A model generated the notes under the pieces. The model was not told the DNA's origin. It ran no database searches and saw nothing but the letters and a program-made list of their open reading frames with translations. Below, piece after piece: positions 20,601 through 28,112 of a DNA stretch of 40,810 nucleotides. The position numbers and the translations under genes are program-made. Position 1 is the first letter of the stretch; each line of letters begins with the position of its first letter. The stretch spans positions 1 to 40,810 of the forward strand of contig JAFTGH010000042.1 of the NCBI GenBank assembly GCA_017458005.1, in the 5' to 3' direction. This stretch comes from Prevotella sp. (GTDB lineage Bacteria; Bacteroidota; Bacteroidia; Bacteroidales; Bacteroidaceae).

Positions 20601-21986
20601 GTGAATCAGAAGCAAACGGGTCGCCCACATTATTATACTTATATATTAAAAGGTGACAACCAACAGCCAGAAAGATGGCATCCCCGTTTCTCGTATTATG
20701 GTTATCGCTACGCGCAAGTAGAGGGCGACCTTGACGTGTTGAAGAACATCGAGTCATGCTTCGTGTATAACTCTGCACAGAAGACGGGCGACTTTGAATG
20801 CTCCAATGCTCTCTTCAACGATGCCTACCGCCTGATAGACCGTGCCATCCGCTCCAATTGGCAGGCAGTATGGACAGACTGTCCCCATCGTGAGAAACTG
20901 GGTTGGCTGGAACAAGACTGGCTGAACGGAGAGGGACTCCTTGCTAATTACGACTGTCGTGCGATGATAGAGCAGACCATGCAGAACATCGCTGACGCAC
21001 AATACCCCCATGGCGCCTTGCCTGAGATAGCCCCTAACTACGTAATCTTTGAGGGTTCATGGGCACCTCCATTCCTAGAGTCGCCTGAATGGGGAGGAGC
21101 CTTCATCGCCCTACCCTTCCTCTATCAGTCATTCTATGGTGACGATAAACTCATCACTCGCTATCGCCAGCAGATGAAACGCTATGTGGATTATCTGGCG
21201 ACGCAGGACTCTTGCTATATCCTTCGTCAGGGACTGGGCGACTGGTACGACTACGGACCAGGGCGTGCGGGATTTGCACAGAACACTCCCATGCCGCTTG
21301 TCTCGACGGCTCATTACTATTGGTGGAACCACCTGATGGGTGAGGCACGCGCAGACAGTATCAAGGCAGCGTTCATCAAGGAGTTCTACAACCCTACCAC
21401 CCATCAGTATGCCACAGGCAGTCAGTGTGCACAGGCGATTGCCCTTGAGATGGACTTGGTACCAGAAGGTGACCGTGAGGCGGTATTACAACAACTAATT
21501 AACGATATCCATGCCCATGGAGACCGCCTGACGACGGGTGACGTAGGCAACCGCTATCTGTTTAACGCCCTCATCCATAACGGACAGCAGGAACTGCTCT
21601 ACAAGATGCTGAACCACTACGACGTACCTGGCTACGGCTATCAGATCAAACTCGGACATACCACGCTGACGGAGCAATGGAACCCAGAACACGGTGCCTC
21701 CATGAACCATTTCATGATGGGACACCTGAACAACCTGCTCATACCTTATTTCCTAGGCATCTGGCGGGAGGGTGACCGTATCACGATAGCCCCTCATCCC
21801 GTGGGCGACCTTACTTGGTGCCGAGGACGGATGGAAGACGTAAAGGTTGACTGGCATTTTGAAGGCAACACCTTTGTGCTGAAGGTGGACATTCCTGCTG
21901 GTAGGAAAGCAACCATCCAACTCCCCTATAGCGGACTGACGACCGTGGTTGGCGAGGGACAACACATACTGAAAATCAAAAAGTGA
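17646..21986 (+). CDS. DUF5703-GH78 fusion, secreted alpha-L-rhamnosidase
   Basis: A 1446-residue exported protein (signal peptide MKKGILLSLLLAFSTLTNAS) made of two large units. Residues about 25-690 match DUF5703-type proteins: a beta-rich N-domain with SESMPCGGHDIGMNIWVENG, then a helical (alpha/alpha)-barrel region with MTAQNQRLVYWPMLKSGDY reminiscent of GH95/GH63-type barrels. Residues about 715-1446 are GH78, with beta-sandwich domains (YELTINGKKVGDASFAP, VLLGNGFYNEQGRRY), then the (alpha/alpha)6 barrel with DCPHREKLGW (E1083, expected general acid) and the C-terminal WNPEHGASMNHFMMG. GH78 hydrolyses terminal alpha-L-rhamnose. GH78 enzymes usually stand alone, so the extra barrel suggests a second activity on the adjacent sugar. 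The next gene starts 4 bp downstream. Confidence 0.85.
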   Translation: MKKGILLSLLLAFSTLTNASDYIPKDYVWQTPSRNSSESMPCGGHDIGMNIWVENGDVLFYIAQSGWFDENNTLLKAGRWRLHLEGNPFNDTHFEQRLCLDEGAVYIKGKDVNIRIWVDVYEPVVFVEMSSPHARQATLSYESWRYKDRPVTKAECQQCSYKWVLPADCKTFADEIHAKGSHLTFTHQNKAETVFDFTVSRERLDAIKDDLYNPIGNLRMGGKMHADGFSYIGTTEGIYASTDYRSWNFQRKKMKKGVISIQLYTGEAPTSSVNATVSKERSASWWHKYWQRSYIQTDCGQQEVTQIIRNYELMRYMLGCNAYGKWPTKFNGGLFTFDPVYVDSTMTFTPDYRKWGGGTMTAQNQRLVYWPMLKSGDYEVLKPQLDTYLRMLPNAIAWTRHHWGHGGACFSEQIENFGLPNPAEYGKHKDGDDWGVEKNKWLEYEWDTALEFGKMYLDMLPWYPDSTLEKYRALVTEPLRFFVEHYPNLIIYPGSGCETYKIARNPSNTVAALQALKDYLVDVGADISTIPDIPLHVIDGDTCIAPAISWERIQNTETPQLYPVFPWRIYGMGRPHLDIARNTYLKDPHAIEMRSTKGWKQDNIWAACLGMTDEATRLNTEKLGNGPYRFPAFWDPGFDWAPDHNRGGAGMIGLQEMLLQEDLDHNPILFPAWSREWNCRFRLYLSGQRCVDAEVKDGKITYAIDGVDYSDDIEVPEKAQWIGAITKKDARLPEGRNYTGAKLKEPLVKEAWKNVDTLSQRSIVLRRDIPLKGKVFKATVSIVGLGFYELTINGKKVGDASFAPLWSDYDKTVFYNTYDVTSYLSQKPTAVQVLLGNGFYNEQGRRYAKMKISFGPPTLLFRMHIEYLDGKTEDIVSDGQWQWALSPVTFNSIYGGEDYDARLEDATDWHPVVIQEAPKGVLRQQMAEPVKIMERYSVKDTIKNDSVLVLDMGQNLAGFPEITVQGQRGQWLRLTPGETLTKDGLVNQKQTGRPHYYTYILKGDNQQPERWHPRFSYYGYRYAQVEGDLDVLKNIESCFVYNSAQKTGDFECSNALFNDAYRLIDRAIRSNWQAVWTDCPHREKLGWLEQDWLNGEGLLANYDCRAMIEQTMQNIADAQYPHGALPEIAPNYVIFEGSWAPPFLESPEWGGAFIALPFLYQSFYGDDKLITRYRQQMKRYVDYLATQDSCYILRQGLGDWYDYGPGRAGFAQNTPMPLVSTAHYYWWNHLMGEARADSIKAAFIKEFYNPTTHQYATGSQCAQAIALEMDLVPEGDREAVLQQLINDIHAHGDRLTTGDVGNRYLFNALIHNGQQELLYKMLNHYDVPGYGYQIKLGHTTLTEQWNPEHGASMNHFMMGHLNNLLIPYFLGIWREGDRITIAPHPVGDLTWCRGRMEDVKVDWHFEGNTFVLKVDIPAGRKATIQLPYSGLTTVVGEGQHILKIKK

Positions 21987-21990
21987 AGAT

Positions 21991-24819
21991 ATGATGAATA
22001 CTTGGAAACCGAATCTCGAGGAGACAAAGAAACGATACATCAACTGGTGGAACCACAAGGGTATTATCCTGAATATGTGGGAACACTTCCAAGAGGGGGT
22101 AACTCCTCATGCTGACATTCCCATGCCGCCAGCACCCCGTGACTTGAACCAGAAATGGTTCGACCCGCAATGGCGTGCCGACTACCTCGACTGGTATGTG
22201 GCACACTCGTCACTGATGGCTGACATGCTGCCTGTGGCTAACACCCAACTGGGACCAGGTTCCCTTGCCGCCATCCTAGGTGGTGTCTTTGAGGGGGGTG
22301 AGGATACGATCTGGATTCATCCCGACCCTCACTATAAAGATGATATCGTCTTTGACCCCAACCATCCCAACTACCTGCTGCATAAGGAACTGTTAAAGGC
22401 TTGCAAGCAGAAGGCGCAGGGACATTACTATGTGGGCATGCCCGACTTGATGGAAGGACTTGACGTGCTTGCCGCCATCAAGGGTACTGACAAGGTTCTG
22501 CTTGACACCGTGATGCAACCAGAGGTACTGGAGCACCAGATGCAACAGATCAACGATATCTATTTCCAAGTGTTCGACGAACTCTACGACATCATCCGTG
22601 AGGGTGACGAAATGGCTTTCTGCTATTTCTCCTCATGGGCTCCAGGCAAGATGTCGAAACTACAGAGTGACATCTCTACGATGATCAGTGTGGACGACTA
22701 CCGCCGCTTCGTACAGCCGTTTATCCGTGAACAGTGTCAGAAGATTGACTATACCCTCTACCATCTGGATGGTGTGGGTGCCATGCATCATCTGGACGCT
22801 CTCTTGGAGATTGAGGAGTTGAACGCTATCCAGTGGACTCCTGGTGTGGGCGAGCCACAGGGAGGCAGTCCTAAGTGGTACGACCTCTACAAGAAAATCC
22901 TTGCCCACGGCAAGAGTATCATGGCTTGTTGGGTGATACTCGACGAGTTACGTCCGTTGCTCGACAATATTGGTGGCGATGGCGTACATCTGGAGATGGA
23001 CTTCCATAACGAGCGAGAGGTGGAACAGGCAATGCGCATCATCGAGGAATACCAAAGTCATGACGAGGTGGACGAGGAGGTAAAAGAGATTATCCGCCTC
23101 ATCGAATCCCCCACTGAGACCGTCAAGACTGACAGACCCGCCTTCCCCACCAACCGTATCCTCGTCCTCGACGGTGCGATGGGAACGATGATTCAGCAAT
23201 ACCAACTGCGGGAGGAGGACTTCCGTGGGTCACGCTTCGCCCATCATGACTACGACCTGAAAGGCTGTAATGACGTACTGTCGCTGACCTGTCCTTTCAT
23301 CGTCCGGGATATTCACCGCAAATACTTAGAGGCGGGTGCTGATATCATTGAGACCAACACGTTCAATGCCCAGCGCATCTCGATGGGTGACTATGGGATG
23401 CAGGACTATTGTCGGGACATCAACCTTGCCGCTGTGAAGATAGCCCGTGAGATGGCGGAGAGGTATTCGACGCCAGAGAAACCACGCTATGTCGCAGGCA
23501 GCATTGGTCCGACCAGTCGTACGACCTCTGTAGCCACCTCTGGTGTTCCCTTGTCCAAGGAAGAACTACGTACTGCCTACGAGGAACAAATCAAGGCACT
23601 TGCAGAAGGAGGTGTGGATGTACTACTCATCGAGACCATCTTTGATGTGGAGAATGCCCGTATCGCTATTGAGGCGGCAACACGCATCGCCCCCGACCTC
23701 CCCATCATGCTCAGTTTCTCCGTCTCTACTCCTGATGGTCATAACATGCTGGGGCAGAGTATTCTTGATTTCCTCCATGAGGAGAAGAAGGAATTCTTCT
23801 CCATCGGCATCAACTGTCTCTCTGATGTCCAGCAGATGACTCCACTGATCTGTCAACTGTCACAGTTCGGAACGAGGGTAAGCCTCTACCCCAACGCTGG
23901 AATGCCCGATGCCAAAGGACAGTATACCAAGACACCAGAGAGCCTGCTGGGTGATGTATGGCAGTTGTTGGAAAACCATTGCCTGAACATCATCGGAGGA
24001 TGCTGCGGTACGACAGATGCACATATCCGACTGATGGCACAGGCGGTAGAGCCTGTCCCCGGGGTTTTCCTGTCACCCCTACGTCCTGGGGAGAGTCCTA
24101 GTCTCTCTAGTATACCTAGTACACCTAGTAATCCTAGTAAGCCTAGCACTCCCGCTCCCTCGTTCCCCCGTACCTCCGAGCACACCCCCTCCGAACGTCT
24201 CTATCAAGCAATCCTCGATGGTAAGAGCGATGATGCCGCAGCAGCCACAAGGGACGCTATCGCCCAGAACATCGCTCCGCAAGACCTCATCAACGGACAG
24301 ATGATCCGTGCGATGAGCGAGGTGGGCAGACGTTTCCAGGACGGCAAGGCTTTCGTGCCTCAGTTGCTGATGGCAGGACGTGCCATGAAGGCGGCACTCG
24401 AACTGTTGAAGCCGATGATGGCTGGTACGGCAAGTACGTCTTTGGGAAAGGTAGTGATTGGCACTGTGAAAGGCGACCTGCATGATATCGGCAAGAACCT
24501 CGTTGCCTCCATGCTGGAAGGCTGTGGCTTCGAGGTGGTGAATATCGGTATTGATGTCTCTGCCGACACCTTCATCGAGGCTATCAAGGAGAATCAACCC
24601 GATATCCTTTGCATGAGTGCCCTGCTCACCACGACGATGGGATATATGAAGGAGGTCATCGATGCCTTGGAGACTGCTGGCATCCGCGACCAAGTGAAGG
24701 TGATGGTAGGTGGTGCCCCCGTCACCCAAGGCTTCGCTGATGAGATAGGAGCCGACGGTTATAGCGACAACGCCAACTCCGCCGTCACTGTCGCCAAACA
24801 GTTATTAGGGAAATTGTAA
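21991..24819 (+). CDS. UroD-like/homocysteine methyltransferase/cobalamin-binding fusion (putative corrinoid O-demethylase)
   Basis: A 942-residue cytoplasmic protein with three modules. Residues about 1-370 are UroD-superfamily, of the MtaA/MtbA/CmuA methyltransferase kind, carrying YHLDG (H258, D260) where acceptor enzymes have HxC. Residues about 385-690 are a MetH-type homocysteine methyltransferase: VLDGAMGTMIQ, with zinc ligands C609 (INCLS), C671 and C672 (GGCCGT). A Pro/Ser linker encoded by a 9-bp repeat follows (about 700-730). Residues about 735-942 are a helical cap plus B12-binding domain with GDLHDIGKN (H831, the cobalt ligand). A natural reading is methyl transfer from an unknown donor to cobalamin to homocysteine, giving methionine. 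The folate, SAM and reactivation domains of MetH are absent. It lies 4 bp after the GH78 gene, and a MetH-activation-like protein is encoded convergently 7 bp away. Confidence 0.88.
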   Translation: MMNTWKPNLEETKKRYINWWNHKGIILNMWEHFQEGVTPHADIPMPPAPRDLNQKWFDPQWRADYLDWYVAHSSLMADMLPVANTQLGPGSLAAILGGVFEGGEDTIWIHPDPHYKDDIVFDPNHPNYLLHKELLKACKQKAQGHYYVGMPDLMEGLDVLAAIKGTDKVLLDTVMQPEVLEHQMQQINDIYFQVFDELYDIIREGDEMAFCYFSSWAPGKMSKLQSDISTMISVDDYRRFVQPFIREQCQKIDYTLYHLDGVGAMHHLDALLEIEELNAIQWTPGVGEPQGGSPKWYDLYKKILAHGKSIMACWVILDELRPLLDNIGGDGVHLEMDFHNEREVEQAMRIIEEYQSHDEVDEEVKEIIRLIESPTETVKTDRPAFPTNRILVLDGAMGTMIQQYQLREEDFRGSRFAHHDYDLKGCNDVLSLTCPFIVRDIHRKYLEAGADIIETNTFNAQRISMGDYGMQDYCRDINLAAVKIAREMAERYSTPEKPRYVAGSIGPTSRTTSVATSGVPLSKEELRTAYEEQIKALAEGGVDVLLIETIFDVENARIAIEAATRIAPDLPIMLSFSVSTPDGHNMLGQSILDFLHEEKKEFFSIGINCLSDVQQMTPLICQLSQFGTRVSLYPNAGMPDAKGQYTKTPESLLGDVWQLLENHCLNIIGGCCGTTDAHIRLMAQAVEPVPGVFLSPLRPGESPSLSSIPSTPSNPSKPSTPAPSFPRTSEHTPSERLYQAILDGKSDDAAAATRDAIAQNIAPQDLINGQMIRAMSEVGRRFQDGKAFVPQLLMAGRAMKAALELLKPMMAGTASTSLGKVVIGTVKGDLHDIGKNLVASMLEGCGFEVVNIGIDVSADTFIEAIKENQPDILCMSALLTTTMGYMKEVIDALETAGIRDQVKVMVGGAPVTQGFADEIGADGYSDNANSAVTVAKQLLGKL
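24098..24146 (+). repeat. 9-bp in-frame minisatellite encoding the interdomain linker
   Basis: CTAG occurs six times at exact 9-bp spacing (24098, 24107, 24116, 24125, 24134, 24143), the later units reading CCTAGTAnn. The array encodes SIPSTPSNPSKPSTP, a flexible linker between the homocysteine-methyltransferase and cobalamin modules. Because 9 is a multiple of three, copy number changes would alter linker length without a frameshift. Confidence 0.8.
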
Positions 24820-24826
24820 GATTCAA

Positions 24827-25480
24827 TCAGTGTGTCGGGCGTAGTTTCCGCCTGAAACACTGTTTGAAATCACAGAGTCCACAGGTATAGTCCAGATGGC
24901 GGACATCCTTGCCCAGTCCGATAATGCCACTGACTGACTTGATGGGTACCATCAGGGAGGAGTCTGTCAGGCGGACTCCACAGGTATGTCCTTCGAACAA
25001 AGGGAAGAGCAGTTGCTGTTGGGACACATGCCAGCCACAATAGCCAGGGGAGAAACGGTTGGTATGATGCCAACCTAACTTATCGATACTCTCTTGCAGA
25101 CTCACCTCCATCTGGTCGGCGCAATGCTCGGCAATGACAGAGCCGAGGGCATCGGCAATGAATACACGTACCATATCTCCCCCGTCCTTCAGCCGTTGCT
25201 GGTATGCCTCATACGCCGTGCCACTCGTACAGATAAAGAGGGCGTAAGCCTCTGCGCCACGTAACTGACGCGGGATAATCTTACCCGTGTCGAAGGCGGG
25301 CAGGTCTTTCACGACTTGATAGCAGAACTGGGGGCGCAGCCAAGGGCGCACCTCGTCCATGATGGCTAATGCCTCCCGTCGTGTCGCCTCATCAGGTTCC
25401 ACGTCATAATAGCCCATCTGCTCATAGAGATTAGCAGGGGTTATACCTAAAGCATCATAGTCCAGTGTTTTCTCCGTCAT
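24827..25480 (-). CDS. MetH activation-domain-like protein (corrinoid reactivation, putative)
   Basis: A 217-residue cytoplasmic protein resembling the vitamin B12-dependent methionine synthase activation domain. The RFSPGYCGW segment corresponds to the SAM-binding RxxPGY motif, and MVPIKSVSGIIGLG matches the conserved C-terminal core. In MetH this domain methylates inactive cob(II)alamin using SAM and an electron donor. Here it is a separate protein, which fits the fusion at 21991-24819 lacking such a domain. The C-terminus has C200, C203 and C208 (CGLCDFKQC), which could bind a metal or Fe-S cluster and supply electrons; that is speculative. The ATG overlaps the stop of the upstream UroD-family gene (ATGA), so the two are co-translated. 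It converges on the fusion gene with a 7-bp gap. Confidence 0.8.
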   Translation of the reverse strand: MTEKTLDYDALGITPANLYEQMGYYDVEPDEATRREALAIMDEVRPWLRPQFCYQVVKDLPAFDTGKIIPRQLRGAEAYALFICTSGTAYEAYQQRLKDGGDMVRVFIADALGSVIAEHCADQMEVSLQESIDKLGWHHTNRFSPGYCGWHVSQQQLLFPLFEGHTCGVRLTDSSLMVPIKSVSGIIGLGKDVRHLDYTCGLCDFKQCFRRKLRPTH

Positions 25481-26505
25481 GATTGCTCATTCCACTCTTT
25501 GAGTGCCTCAAAGAAGGCATCCACGTTATGCTGTGGCGTATGCGGTGGTGTATCGCAACCACTGGAGAGGACGAAGTTAGGATAATCCCGCATTTTCTCC
25601 AACAAGTCTGTCACGGTCTGGTGCATCTGCGAGGGCATCCCGTCCTTGAAAACACTCACTGGATCGATATTACCCATAGCAAGGGCTGTGGGCGGAACGT
25701 CACGGATGACCTCCTCCATGCGGCACTTATTACCAAAGTGGTATGCCGCCGCACCTGTGCTGACCATCGCGCGAGTACAATGACCCGTATTACCACAGTT
25801 ATGGAGAATCACCAGAAAGTCGTCAGACTGCACCTCATTCACGATATAGCGCACATAGTCAGAGGAGAACGTCTGACAGTCCTTGTCCGACATCAGTCCT
25901 GCGGCAGGCTCCGCCATCATGACACCCCCTACTCCCGTCTGTTTCAAGGCATGACAGTATTTCTTGATGAACATCGTACACTTGCTGAGCAGTTGATGGG
26001 CGGCGTCAGGGTTCTCATAGATAAGCATCATCAACTCCGACATGTCATACAGACGACCTGCAAGAGAGAACGGACCGATACAACCTGCAAAGACAGGACG
26101 GTCGGTGATATGGCGAGCAGCAAGCAGGTTTGCCTTCAGATAGGCAGGAATGCGACCAGCCGAGAGAGAGGGAACCTCCAGACGCTCAATAGCCGCCACA
26201 TCAGCCAAAGGATGTCCTACCACGGCAGGTACCGCGATATCGCTGAAAGCAATCTCCGCACCAAAAGCCTCTGCCTCTGTCGTCAGGTCCATGATGGTAG
26301 CAGCAGCCACCGTAGGATAACGATTGACCAAGGTCTGCACAGCCTCATAATGAACCCGTCCATTGCTGACTGCCTGTCGCACGGTATTGCCATTCATCTC
26401 GATACCTGGGTGAGTCATCACAGGCAATGCCATGACCTCTTTCCGTTGGATGACATCCGCCATCCATTGTCTCATATTCCGCTTCATCTGTTCCGCTTTT
26501 TTCAT
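25477..26505 (-). CDS. UroD-family corrinoid methyltransferase (MtaA/CmuA-like)
   Basis: A UroD-superfamily protein of 342 residues from the ATG at 26505, or 354 from the ATG at 26541. The shorter form is preferred because a TAGTTTTG box at 26515-26522 on this strand would place the RNA start downstream of 26541. It carries the zinc signature of methylcobalamin methyltransferases: H-x-C in LHNCG (H235, C237 from the 26505 start) and a distal Cys in SSGCD (C317). True uroporphyrinogen decarboxylases lack this triad. It could move methyl groups between a donor and the corrinoid module of the neighbouring fusion, acting as a second substrate enzyme. MtaA-type enzymes use coenzyme M, which is not expected here, so the acceptor or donor is unknown. 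Translationally coupled to the activation protein. Confidence 0.85.
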   Translation of the reverse strand: MKKAEQMKRNMRQWMADVIQRKEVMALPVMTHPGIEMNGNTVRQAVSNGRVHYEAVQTLVNRYPTVAAATIMDLTTEAEAFGAEIAFSDIAVPAVVGHPLADVAAIERLEVPSLSAGRIPAYLKANLLAARHITDRPVFAGCIGPFSLAGRLYDMSELMMLIYENPDAAHQLLSKCTMFIKKYCHALKQTGVGGVMMAEPAAGLMSDKDCQTFSSDYVRYIVNEVQSDDFLVILHNCGNTGHCTRAMVSTGAAAYHFGNKCRMEEVIRDVPPTALAMGNIDPVSVFKDGMPSQMHQTVTDLLEKMRDYPNFVLSSGCDTPPHTPQHNVDAFFEALKEWNEQS

Positions 26506-26512
26506 TAAAGAC

Positions 26513-26571
26513 GACAAAACTATTGTTTTGTCACTATCCAAAGTTTAATGTTTAATCTTTAATGTTTAATG
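26513..26571. promoter_or_regulatory. Divergent control region: 8-bp palindrome and TTTAATG heptamers
   Basis: GACAAAAC (26513-26520), TATT and GTTTTGTC (26525-26532) form a perfect palindrome overlapping a minus-strand -7-like box (TAGTTTTG, 26515-26522). Next come four tandem heptamers, TTTAATG, TTTAATC, TTTAATG, TTTAATG (26544-26571). The block lies between the divergent UroD-family and beta-helix genes and probably controls one or both. Confidence 0.55.
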
Positions 26572-26615
26572 TTGTTGTGGTGGTGACATTTCAAGGTTCT
26601 TCACGTCTTTAAGAT

Positions 26616-28112
26616 ATGAAACGAACACTAACCTGTATCCTTTTACTACTTGTCGCCTATGTCTCTCATGCAGGTGAGATTGTCGTCAACCCTGGTGAGA
26701 GTCTGCATGACGCTTTGCGAAAAGCACGGGAATGGCGACGCACCAATGCCCCACAATGTGAGGGAGGTATTATCATCACTTTGAAGGCTGGACGTTACTA
26801 TATGAATGAGCCTTTGTTCCTGCGCCCGGAGGATAGTGGGACGGAAGACTCACCACTCCTCATCCAAGGTGAGCGGGATGCCGTTATCTGTGGTGATGTC
26901 AAGCAAAAGCACACCCAACTCTTCCCAAAGGAAGGCATGGAACGCATGATCGATTTCAATACTGCCGATCGTACCATCACCATTCCCACGCCCCCTAAAG
27001 AGGTGTTGGAAACGAAGAATCTGGAAATGGTAGTGCATCAGCGTTGGGCGATTGCCATTCTCCGAGTCAAAGAGATGAAGGTGCAGGGTGACCAGACGAT
27101 TGTCTCTTTCATGGAACCTGAGAGTCGCTTGGAGTTCGAGCATCCTTGGCCACAACCCGTCATCGGTGGGGAGCGTGGCAATAGTTCCTTCCTCTTGAGA
27201 ACGACAGAACAGCGAGACGGTGTGGAGCAACTGGTCATCGTCGATGGTGCCGACTGTGTTATCTTCGGAACCCTGACCTTTGAGAACACCTGTTGGAACC
27301 GTCCCCTACACAAAGGACACGTCACCCTGCAAGGTGGTTTTCCTCTTATTGATGCCTATAAACTAAAGGAGAGCCCAGGACTGCCCTGGGACGAAGGACT
27401 GGAGAACCAGGCATGGATAGAACGTCCTGTCAGTGCTGTCACCGTCAGGAATTCAAAAAAGGTCAGTATCATCAGTTGCAGGTTCCAATATCTTGCTGCA
27501 ACTGCTATAGACTTCTATGGTGTCAGCGAAAGTTCTATTGTCAACAACATCTTTGAGCACATAGGTGGCACGGCAATCATGGTCGGTTCTTTCGCAGAAA
27601 GTCCTCGTGAAGTTCATCGTCCATATACCGACCTTGCCTCGCAATGCCAGATGCTTAACATATCAGCCAACAGCATCCATGATGCCACCAACGAAGATTG
27701 GGGAGCCGCCGCCATCAGTTGCGGCTATGTACGTGACTGCGTCATTTCCCAAAATACCGTCAGTCATGTCAACTATAGCGGCATCTGCATCGGTTGGGGA
27801 TGGACACCCCTTGACACAGGCATGCGGAATAATCTTATTATTAATAATAAGGTGAGCGACTATGCCCGCCAACTATATGACGCAGGTGGCATCTACACCT
27901 TATCCAACCAACCGAACTCCAGCATCAGGGATAATGAGATCAGTCAGCCCCATCCTGCCCCATACGCTACCAACAACCGTGGTTTCCGCATCTATCTCGA
28001 TGCACGGACAGACGGGTTTACGATAGAGAACAACCAAACAGATGACCGACTGATTCGTCGTGACGAGATTGGCGACAACCACCCTGGTCCTAACCTTATA
28101 TTCAAACAATGA
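26616..28112 (+). CDS. Secreted right-handed parallel beta-helix protein
   Basis: A 498-residue exported protein (signal peptide MKRTLTCILLLLVAYVSHA) with the layout of pectate-lyase-like beta-helices. Near the N-terminus is VVNPGESLHDALRKAREW, then LKAGRYYMNEPLFL. Asn-rich coils follow, such as NNIFEHIGGTAIMVG, NSIHDATN, NTVSHVNYSGICIGWGW and NNLIINNKVSDY. This fold carries polysaccharide lyases and hydrolases such as GH28, GH110, GH120 and GH141. I see no decisive motif to choose among them. GWGW...GGIYTLSNQPNS resembles the central region of beta-helix GH141/GH120-like proteins, but this one is shorter. It is the first gene of a three-gene block; its stop overlaps the GH31 start (ATGA). 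Confidence 0.75.
   Translation: MKRTLTCILLLLVAYVSHAGEIVVNPGESLHDALRKAREWRRTNAPQCEGGIIITLKAGRYYMNEPLFLRPEDSGTEDSPLLIQGERDAVICGDVKQKHTQLFPKEGMERMIDFNTADRTITIPTPPKEVLETKNLEMVVHQRWAIAILRVKEMKVQGDQTIVSFMEPESRLEFEHPWPQPVIGGERGNSSFLLRTTEQRDGVEQLVIVDGADCVIFGTLTFENTCWNRPLHKGHVTLQGGFPLIDAYKLKESPGLPWDEGLENQAWIERPVSAVTVRNSKKVSIISCRFQYLAATAIDFYGVSESSIVNNIFEHIGGTAIMVGSFAESPREVHRPYTDLASQCQMLNISANSIHDATNEDWGAAAISCGYVRDCVISQNTVSHVNYSGICIGWGWTPLDTGMRNNLIINNKVSDYARQLYDAGGIYTLSNQPNSSIRDNEISQPHPAPYATNNRGFRIYLDARTDGFTIENNQTDDRLIRRDEIGDNHPGPNLIFKQ

Noticed and set aside
25477-26505. Uroporphyrinogen decarboxylase of haem synthesis (hemE)
   Set aside because: It has the HxC...C zinc motif of methyltransferases and sits with a MetH-activation-like protein and a corrinoid fusion, with no haem genes nearby.
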